A program made the translations under genes and the position numbers. Positions 58,426-64,000 of a stretch of 64,000 nt of DNA are shown piece by piece; position 1 is the first letter of the stretch; each line of letters starts with the position of its first letter. The notes below the pieces were generated by a model. That model made no database searches and was not told the origin of the DNA. It was given only the letters and a program-made list of their open reading frames with translations. Origin of the DNA: Shinella zoogloeoides (GTDB taxonomy: Bacteria; Pseudomonadota; Alphaproteobacteria; Rhizobiales; Rhizobiaceae); contig NZ_CP093528.1 in assembly GCF_022682305.1 (NCBI RefSeq), positions 4,269,344-4,333,343 of the forward strand, written 5' to 3'.

Positions 58426-60000
58426 CTAACTGAGCTTCCAGGCGATGTAGACGAGCGTCGCGGCGATCACCCAGAGCGCAAGGCGGCCCGACCGGCTGTG
58501 CCTGGCCTCGGAGCGGCCGATGGCTTCCGCCGTCTCCGCGTCGAAGCGCAGGCCCTTTTCCGCCATGGCGGTGAGGTCGTGCGAGAACTTCTCCGCCTTG
58601 GCGGCGATTTCCGGCGCGGCCTCCGCCAGCCTCAGCGCGGCATGCGCGCCGTCGCGCAGGTCCGTCAAAAGGCGCTTGGGGCCGAGATTGTCGCGGATCC
58701 AGTCGCCGACGACGCCCTCGGAGGCCTTCCACATATTGAAACGCGGGTTCAGCGTGCGCGACACGCCCTCCACCACCACCATGGTCTTCTGCAGCATGAC
58801 CAGCTCGGTGCGGGTCTCCATGTCGAAGAGTTCCGTCACCTCGAAGAGCAGCGTCAGGAGCTTGGCCATCGAGATGGTTTCGGCCGGCTGGCCGTGGATC
58901 GGCTCGCCGATGGCGCGGATCGCCTGCGCGAAGCTCGCCGTGTCGTGGTGCGAGGGCACGTAGCCGGCCTCGAAATGCACGTCGGCGACGCGCTGGTAGT
59001 CGCGCGTGATGAAGCCGTAGAGGATTTCGGCAAGGAAGCGGCGCTCCTTCTTGCCGAGCCGGCCGACGATGCCCATGTCGACCGCGACGATGACGCCCTC
59101 AGGATCGACGAAGAGATTGCCCTGGTGCATGTCGGCATGGAAGAAGCCGTCGCGCAGCGTGTGGCGCAGGAACGACTGGATCAGCGTGTCCGCCAGCTTG
59201 TCGAGGTCGTGGCCGGCGGCGCGCAGCCCCTCGACGTCGGACATCTTGATGCCGTCGATCCATTCCATGGTGACGACGTCGCGGCCGGTGCGCTCCCAGT
59301 CGACCGTCGGCACGCGGAAGCCGGGGTCGTCCTTGGTGTTCTCGCCGAGTTCGGAAAGGGCGGCCGCTTCAAGCCGCAAATCCATCTCCACCTTGGTCGT
59401 CTGCTCCAGCGTGCGCGTCACCTCGACGGGCTTCAGCCGTCGTGTGTTGGGCAGGATCTTTTCCTGCAGATGCGCGGCCGCATACATGGCTTCGAGATCA
59501 TGGCCGAAACGCTGGCGCACGCCGGGGCGGATGACCTTCACCGCAACCTGCCGTTCGCCGCTGCCATCGCGCACCGTTGCGGGATGGACCTGCGCGATGG
59601 AGGCGGCTGCGATGGGATCGCCGAAGCTCACATAGAGATCGGTGAGCGAGCGGCCGAGCGAGCCTTCCACCGTCGCGACGGCCGCTTCCTTCGGGAAGGT
59701 CGCCATGCGGTCCTGCAGGGCCGAAAGCTCGACGGCGATCTCCGCGCCGACGACATCGGGGCGGGTCGCCAGGAACTGGCCCATCTTCACATAGGAGGGC
59801 CCGAGGCGCTCGATGGCGCGGGCAAGGTTGTCGCCACGAACGCCCTTGGCGGCCTTGCGCCGCTCGAAGAGGCCGGCAAAGGCATGGGCGGCGCGGGCAA
59901 GCGTCGGCATGCCCTCGGTCGGCAGCGCCGAGACCACGCCTTCGCGCACGAGGACCCAGCCCACGCGGGCAAGGCGGAAATAGGCGCCGACTACGCTCAT
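58426..60000 (-). CDS. ubiB: UbiB, ubiquinone biosynthesis kinase-like protein
   Basis: The 524-residue ABC1/ADCK protein has the family's KxGQ motif (SYVKMGQFLATRPD), an alanine-rich loop (AAASIAQVHPA) and kinase-like catalytic segments HADMHQGNLFVD and VAVDMGIVGRL. A hydrophobic anchor lies at the C-terminus (LALWVIAATLVYIAWKL). It supports ubiquinone biosynthesis, probably by acting on isoprenoid intermediates. It follows ubiE, 37 bases away on the same strand, as usual in Rhizobiaceae. Confidence 0.95.
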   Translation of the reverse strand: MSVVGAYFRLARVGWVLVREGVVSALPTEGMPTLARAAHAFAGLFERRKAAKGVRGDNLARAIERLGPSYVKMGQFLATRPDVVGAEIAVELSALQDRMATFPKEAAVATVEGSLGRSLTDLYVSFGDPIAAASIAQVHPATVRDGSGERQVAVKVIRPGVRQRFGHDLEAMYAAAHLQEKILPNTRRLKPVEVTRTLEQTTKVEMDLRLEAAALSELGENTKDDPGFRVPTVDWERTGRDVVTMEWIDGIKMSDVEGLRAAGHDLDKLADTLIQSFLRHTLRDGFFHADMHQGNLFVDPEGVIVAVDMGIVGRLGKKERRFLAEILYGFITRDYQRVADVHFEAGYVPSHHDTASFAQAIRAIGEPIHGQPAETISMAKLLTLLFEVTELFDMETRTELVMLQKTMVVVEGVSRTLNPRFNMWKASEGVVGDWIRDNLGPKRLLTDLRDGAHAALRLAEAAPEIAAKAEKFSHDLTAMAEKGLRFDAETAEAIGRSEARHSRSGRLALWVIAATLVYIAWKLS

Positions 60001-60037
60001 GCGGAAAGGCCGTCCTTAGTGGGGAAGAGGGCCATGC

Positions 60038-60814
60038 TCAGAGCTTCCAGCCCGAATGCAGCGCCGCGATGCCGCCGGTATAGTTGGTATAGGTAACGCG
60101 CGAGAAGCCGGCCGTGCGGATCATCGCCGCGAAGTCTTCCTGGTTGGGGAACTTGCGGATCGATTCCACGAGATACTGGTAGGGTTCGGCGTCGCCCGTG
60201 ATCATCTTGCCGAAGTGCGGGATCGCGTTGAACGACCAGGCGTCATAGACCTTGTCGAGCAGCGGCATCTCCACCTCGGAGAATTCCAGCACGAGCAGCC
60301 GCCCGCCGCGCTTCAGCACGCGGTAGGCTTCCGAAAGCGCGACGTCGATGCGCGGCACGTTGCGGATGCCGAAGGCGATCGTATAGGCGTCGAAGGTACC
60401 GGCCTCGAAGGGCAGCTCCTCGGCATTGGCCTCGACGAATTCGAGATTGGCCGAAAGCCCCTTCTTCGCCGCCCGGTCGGCGCCGACGCCGAGCATCGAG
60501 CCGTTGATGTCGAGCACGGTCGAATGGGCAAGACGGTCGGATGCTTCCACGATGCGGAAGGCGATGTCGCCGGTGCCGCCGGCAACGTCGAGCGACCTGT
60601 AGGAGGCGTCCTTGCGCGGGTTGAGGCTTGCGATCATCGCATCCTTCCAGGCCCGGTGGAGACCCGCGGACATGACGTCGTTCATGATGTCGTAGCGCTT
60701 GGCGACCTTGTGGAACACGTCGTTGACGAGCGCCTGCTTCTCGCCCTCCCGCACCTCGCGGAAGCCGTAGGAGGTTTCCATGCCGCCGTCTGCGGATGTG
60801 CGCTGTTCGGTCAT
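60038..60814 (-). CDS. ubiE: Demethylmenaquinone/ubiquinone C-methyltransferase
   Basis: The 258-residue SAM-dependent enzyme methylates a ubiquinone precursor. It has [18 protein letters not shown], the SAM motif [14 protein letters not shown] and the C-terminal [22 protein letters not shown] 60814 ([11 protein letters not shown]) was chosen, with GGAG 9 bases upstream and the usual family length; ATG 60826 would add 4 residues. It is divergent from mutM. Confidence 0.96.
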   Translation of the reverse strand: MTEQRTSADGGMETSYGFREVREGEKQALVNDVFHKVAKRYDIMNDVMSAGLHRAWKDAMIASLNPRKDASYRSLDVAGGTGDIAFRIVEASDRLAHSTVLDINGSMLGVGADRAAKKGLSANLEFVEANAEELPFEAGTFDAYTIAFGIRNVPRIDVALSEAYRVLKRGGRLLVLEFSEVEMPLLDKVYDAWSFNAIPHFGKMITGDAEPYQYLVESIRKFPNQEDFAAMIRTAGFSRVTYTNYTGGIAALHSGWKL

Positions 60815-60989
60815 CGTCGTCTCCATGGGCCGGTCTGTCGCAGCCTTAATGCTGGCAAGACCATAGCGAATTGGCTTTGGCCGCGCTATCTGAACGCTTC
60901 GCCGGGTATATAGGACATAGATGGCCGGGAGGGAAATGCCGGACCGCGGCAAATGCGCTCAAGGTTAAATCGTCTTCAAGGAGAACGGG

Positions 60990-61880
60990 ATGCCGGAATT
61001 GCCGGAAGTGGAAACGGTCAAACGCGGCCTTGCGCCCGTCATGGAGGGATCGCGCATCCGCCGCGCGGAGCTGCGCCGCCCGGACCTGCGCTTTCCCTTC
61101 CCGCCTGCCTTCTCCGAGGCGCTGGAAGGCCGCCGCATCGTCTCGCTCGGCCGTCGCGCCAAATATCTGCTGATCGATATCGAGGGCGGCGACGTGGTGA
61201 TCGCCCATCTCGGCATGTCCGGCTCGTTCCGGGTGGAGGGCGCGCCGGAGGCCGAAACGCCCGGCGACTTTCACATGCCGCGCAGCAAGGACACGCGCCA
61301 CGACCATGTCGTCTTTCATCTGGAGACGGCGGAGGGCGAGCGCCGCGTCGTCTACAACGACCCGCGCCGCTTCGGCTTCATGGACCTCGCCCGCCGCGAG
61401 GATATCGCCGCCCACGCCTTCTTCCGTGATCTCGGCGAGGAGCCGACCGGCAACACGCTCGACGCTGATTATATCGCGGCCAAGTTCCGAGGGCGCCAGG
61501 CGCCGCTGAAGGCCGCGCTGCTCGACCAGAAGAACATCGCCGGCCTCGGCAATATCTATGTCTGCGAGGCGCTGTGGCGCGCCCACCTTTCGCCCGAGCG
61601 GCTGGCCGGAACGCTGGTGACGGCGGCGGGCAAGCCGAAGAAGGAGCTGGTGGCGCTGACCGAAGCGATCCGCCAGGTGATAGCCGACGCCATCGAGGCC
61701 GGCGGCTCGACCCTGCGCGACCATATCCGCGCCGACGGCTCGCTCGGCTATTTCCAGCACTCCTTTTCCGTCTATGACCGCGAGAAGGAGCCTTGCCGCA
61801 CATCGGGCTGCACGGGCACTATCGGCCGCATCGTGCAGAGCGGCCGGTCGACCTTCCATTGCGCCGTCTGCCAGAAGTAA
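60990..61880 (+). CDS. mutM: Formamidopyrimidine-DNA glycosylase (bifunctional, AP lyase)
   Basis: The 296-residue base-excision enzyme removes oxidised purines such as 8-oxoguanine. The catalytic N-terminus is MPELPEVET (P2 nucleophile, E3) with K58 in RRAKYLL. The H2TH region reads [17 protein letters not shown]. The C-terminal zinc finger has CRTSGC and HCAVC. The gene is complete, 18 bases upstream of the enoyl-CoA hydratase gene, in the order expected before dnaA in Rhizobiaceae. Confidence 0.97.
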   Translation: MPELPEVETVKRGLAPVMEGSRIRRAELRRPDLRFPFPPAFSEALEGRRIVSLGRRAKYLLIDIEGGDVVIAHLGMSGSFRVEGAPEAETPGDFHMPRSKDTRHDHVVFHLETAEGERRVVYNDPRRFGFMDLARREDIAAHAFFRDLGEEPTGNTLDADYIAAKFRGRQAPLKAALLDQKNIAGLGNIYVCEALWRAHLSPERLAGTLVTAAGKPKKELVALTEAIRQVIADAIEAGGSTLRDHIRADGSLGYFQHSFSVYDREKEPCRTSGCTGTIGRIVQSGRSTFHCAVCQK

Positions 61881-61898
61881 TTCCTAAGGAGAGAACAC

Positions 61899-62672
61899 AT
61901 GGCCCATGAAACCCTGCTGGTGGAGACGCGCGGACGCGTCGGCCTCGTCACGCTCAACCGGCCGCAGGCGCTGAACGCGCTGAACCGCCAGCTCCTCGAG
62001 GAGCTGAAGGCCGTGCTCGCCGGCTTCGAGGCGGATGCCGGGATCGGCGCCGTCGTGATCACCGGCTCGGAAAAGGCCTTCGCCGCCGGCGCCGATATCA
62101 AGGAAATGCAGCCCTACGGCTTTGCCGACGCCATGGTGGAGGACCTTGCCGCCGGCTGGGACGACGTCGCCGCCTTCCGCAAGCCGATGATCGCGGCCGT
62201 CAGCGGCTTTGCGCTCGGCGGCGGCTGCGAGCTCGCCATGATGTGCGATTTCATCATCGCCTCCGAGACGGCGAAGTTCGGCCAGCCCGAGATCACGCTC
62301 GGCATCATTCCCGGCATGGGCGGCACGCAGCGCCTGACGCGCGCGCTCGGCAAGGCCAAGACGATGGACCTCGTGCTGACCGGCCGCATGATGGACGCGG
62401 CGGAGGCGGAGCGCTCCGGCCTCGTCGCCCGTGTCGTCGCGCCGGAAAAGCTGCTGGACGAGGCACTGGCGGCAGCGGAAAAGATCGCCGGCTTCTCCCT
62501 GCCGTCCACCATGATGGCGAAGGAAGCGGTGAACCGCGCCCATGAGACGGTGCTGTCGGAAGGCATGCGCGCCGAGCGCCGGCTGTTCCACGCGCTCTTC
62601 GCCACGGAAGACCAGAAGGAGGGCATGGCCGCCTTCGTCGAGAAGCGCAAGCCGGCCTTCCGGCATCGGTGA
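61899..62672 (+). CDS. Enoyl-CoA hydratase
   Basis: The 257-residue crotonase-fold enzyme hydrates trans-2-enoyl-CoA in beta-oxidation. It has [32 protein letters not shown] and [20 protein letters not shown], including the two catalytic glutamates of active hydratases. AAGGAGAG precedes the start. It sits between mutM and rpsT, an arrangement conserved in Rhizobiaceae. Confidence 0.95.
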   Translation: MAHETLLVETRGRVGLVTLNRPQALNALNRQLLEELKAVLAGFEADAGIGAVVITGSEKAFAAGADIKEMQPYGFADAMVEDLAAGWDDVAAFRKPMIAAVSGFALGGGCELAMMCDFIIASETAKFGQPEITLGIIPGMGGTQRLTRALGKAKTMDLVLTGRMMDAAEAERSGLVARVVAPEKLLDEALAAAEKIAGFSLPSTMMAKEAVNRAHETVLSEGMRAERRLFHALFATEDQKEGMAAFVEKRKPAFRHR

Positions 62673-62704
62673 GCAGGTTCCCGGCGTTTGTTGCAGAATC
62701 CGCG

Positions 62705-62733
62705 TTGACGCCATCGTGGTTTCCCGCTATACG
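62705..62733 (+). promoter_or_regulatory. Sigma-70-type promoter of rpsT
   Basis: TTGACG (62705-62710) and TATACG (62728-62733) are separated by exactly 17 bases, giving a start near 62740 and a leader of about 120 bases before rpsT. The match is strong and lies 33 bases after the hydratase stop. Confidence 0.75.
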
Positions 62734-62862
62734 CCGCCCACAGTTTGGAAAGCCGAATTCCAAGGTTTTCCGATATTGCTCCCGAATTGCTTTGATGACA
62801 GGTCGCAGTGACCCGGCACGGCGAGGGTGGAGTTCGTGTCAGATTTCTGAAGAGAGGCATAC

Positions 62863-63129
62863 ATGGCCAATACAACCTCGGCTAAGAAGGCGACCCGCAA
62901 GATCGCCGCGCGCACCGCAGTCAACAAGTCGCGCCGCTCGCGCGTCCGCAACTTCATCCGCAAGGTCGAAGAGGCCATCGCCTCCGGCGACCAGGCTGTT
63001 GCAGCCGCCGCTCTGAAGGCAGCCCAGCCGGAACTGATGCGCGCCGCCACGAAGGGCGTGCTTCATTCCAACACGGCTTCCCGCAAGGTTTCGCGTCTGG
63101 CGAACCGCGTTAAGACGATGTCGGCCTGA
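62863..63129 (+). CDS. rpsT: 30S ribosomal protein S20
   Basis: The 88-residue, strongly basic protein starts [20 protein letters not shown] (20 residues) and contains [19 protein letters not shown] and [20 protein letters not shown], the complete S20 signature. S20 binds 16S rRNA early in 30S assembly. GAAGAGAGG lies before the start. It is transcribed from its own promoter and ends at a strong terminator. Confidence 0.99.
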   Translation: MANTTSAKKATRKIAARTAVNKSRRSRVRNFIRKVEEAIASGDQAVAAAALKAAQPELMRAATKGVLHSNTASRKVSRLANRVKTMSA

Positions 63130-63162
63130 TTAAGCCGTTTCAAGCGTTGTAATATTAGAAAA

Positions 63163-63189
63163 GCCCGGTGCATCGCGCCGGGCTTTTTT
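63163..63189 (+). terminator. Rho-independent terminator of rpsT
   Basis: GCCCGG (63163-63168) pairs with CCGGGC (63178-63183), extendable by three pairs including one G-T, and is followed by TTTTTT (63184-63189). It lies 33 bases after the rpsT stop. Confidence 0.95.
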
Positions 63190-63212
63190 GTCGTTCCCGG
63201 CCTCTGTATGAT

Positions 63213-63459
63213 GAATCCGCAAGCTCTGATCGTGTCAAAAGAGTGACGAGGAAAATCGTTTAAATTCAGTTAGTTGCGTGAGGTTATCCCGCGCCTGTGA
63301 CCCTTTCGTTGCGGGAGTTTGACAGCAATTTGAGTCAAGCGAATTTTTATTTTTTTCGTTTTCGAAGCCTTCCGAAAACAGCCCGAAAACAAAGCCATTG
63401 ATTCCTAACGGATTCTCCTTGGACGGGGCGATTCCGAGTCAAAAACGGCCCTGCGAGTC
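63213..63459. promoter_or_regulatory. Cluster of seven GANTC (CcrM methylation) sites
   Basis: GANTC occurs at 63213, 63332, 63400, 63411, 63430, 63436 and 63455 (start positions). About one would be expected by chance in 247 bp. CcrM methylates this motif in alphaproteobacteria, and methylation state influences dnaA transcription in Caulobacter. The location suggests cell-cycle control of dnaA. Confidence 0.7.
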
Positions 63460-63572
63460 AACGCCCGCCCCTTAATTTTGCGTAAAATTCGTGATTGATC
63501 TTGGGGGCTGATCCTGCCTAAATGCTTTCCACAGGGGGCGCGGACACAGCCTGAAAATGATCGCCGGCAAGA

Positions 63573-63720
63573 CTGCCTGACAAGGCAGAGGTGGTCATCT
63601 GTCCTCTGTAACGGAGCGGCTCCGCTTCGTAAAATCATCCAATCGGCAAAGCTTGCCCCAGGTGCCCTGGCACTCTGGCAAAGGCTTTTTGCGACCTTCG
63701 GTTGCGTCGATTGCAAAGCC
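63573..63720. other. Chain of five hairpins, possible structured leader or small RNA
   Basis: In order: CTGCCT/AGGCAG with a GACA loop (63573-63588); CGGAG/CTCCG (63612-63624); GGCAA/TTGCC (63645-63657); CCAGG/CCTGG (63658-63670); and GCGACC/GGTTGC (63691-63705) enclosed by GGCTTT/AAAGCC (63683-63720). Such dense pairing without a gene suggests structured RNA; this was judged by eye. Confidence 0.45.
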
Positions 63721-63840
63721 GCGAGGACGGCCCGATGATTGAGGGCATGCCCGCCGGGCGCTCGACGAGGGAGCGGACGGCGCGGCCACAAACGGGACCA
63801 TCCGATCGGGCATGATGCCGGATCGTTCGGAACCGACTTG

Positions 63841-63853
63841 TGTTTGACAAACA
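63841..63853. promoter_or_regulatory. Perfect 13-bp inverted repeat with a -35-like core
   Basis: TGTTTG-A-CAAACA is perfectly symmetric and contains TTGACA (63844-63849). A weak -10 (AAGTAG) lies 17 bases on. An operator overlapping a promoter for the next gene is plausible. Confidence 0.4.
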
Positions 63854-64000
63854 GGAACTGCGTCGGAAGTAGGGGGCCGGCGTGGTTTGGGGCTCCAGAT
63901 CCCGTTCCGGGCTATTGGCTCTGCGCGGACGGGTGACGGCAAACATGGAAGGCGCCGGCAGGAATGCCGACGTGGCGAATTGAGCATGAAAGGCGGCAAG

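Larger units (their letters stand above)
63190..64000. other. Long non-coding gap expected to precede dnaA
   Basis: No coding frame with protein-like features is visible. The first 300 bases are AT-rich with poly-T/A tracts and GANTC sites; a DnaA-box-like CTTTCCACA (63525-63533) matches TTATCCACA at 7 of 9. The second half is GC-rich and full of hairpins. Rhizobial gene order predicts dnaA immediately after the window, and an ATG at 63986 is too close to the edge to judge. Confidence 0.6.

Noticed and set aside
58345..60096. 583-codon plus-strand frame over ubiB
   Set aside because: Antisense shadow of ubiB without any protein-like motif.
63595..63999. 134-codon minus-strand frame before the window end
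   Set aside because: Arginine/serine-rich shadow composition over a hairpin-rich region; no homology-like motif seen.
63986..64000. dnaA start at ATG 63986
   Set aside because: Only five codons are visible (MKGGK), too few to decide, although the location is plausible.

Overview
The window looks like a high-GC alphaproteobacterial chromosome of the Rhizobiaceae (Agrobacterium/Rhizobium/Shinella/Ensifer group). The main evidence is the run ubiB-ubiE / mutM - enoyl-CoA hydratase - rpsT, which in this family leads directly into dnaA. Other evidence is the pyrF - pmtA (phosphatidylethanolamine N-methyltransferase) - dnaN neighbourhood, an Irr-type iron box, and clustered GANTC (CcrM) sites upstream of the expected dnaA. 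The assignment comes from reading the sequence; no database was searched.

Bases 1 to about 23199 are the right-hand part of an integrated conjugative element (ICE). It contains the 3' end of a traG/virD4 coupling-protein gene, a ribbon-helix-helix regulator, and a complete translationally coupled trb operon (trbBCDEJKLFGI, no trbH) for a P-type type IV secretion system. These are followed by a DUF2274 gene and a convergent LysR regulator. Cargo and control genes come next: a 1098-residue HEPN-DUF499 ATPase, the C-terminal remnant of a DUF1156-type DNA methylase, an IS21-family element (istA/istB), a truncated serine recombinase, an HTH protein, an AlpA-like regulator and a P4-type tyrosine integrase. 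The integrase lies next to the 3' end of guaA, a known island insertion point, and the gap between them carries several ATACCGTCA repeats that look like integrase arm sites. The left end of the element is outside the window.

The IS21 copy has matching double-repeat ends, but its two flanks are different broken genes and there is no target duplication. This points to a deletion between two IS copies that removed the start of the methylase, the end of the recombinase and whatever lay between them. The likely HEPN-ATPase/methylase defence module is therefore probably only partly preserved.

From 23200 to 64000 the DNA is ordinary host chromosome. It holds guaA; nucleosidase, thioesterase and TspO genes; an iron-linked periplasmic operon (imelysin - di-haem oxidoreductase - imelysin - DUF1513) with an Irr-like box upstream; rsmB; an RlpA-like gene; queG and a GST; uppP; pyrF, pmtA and dnaN; rsmI-yraN-gshB; comM; cysK; dut; prfC; a TPP riboswitch with thiD; a LysE exporter with an AraC regulator; a pirin gene with an in-frame stop; a class II amidotransferase; coaBC; a K+ channel; ubiB/ubiE; mutM; an enoyl-CoA hydratase; and rpsT. 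The last 0.8 kb has no convincing gene. It holds seven GANTC sites in 247 bp, a chain of hairpins and a perfect 13-bp inverted repeat, and probably belongs to dnaA control.
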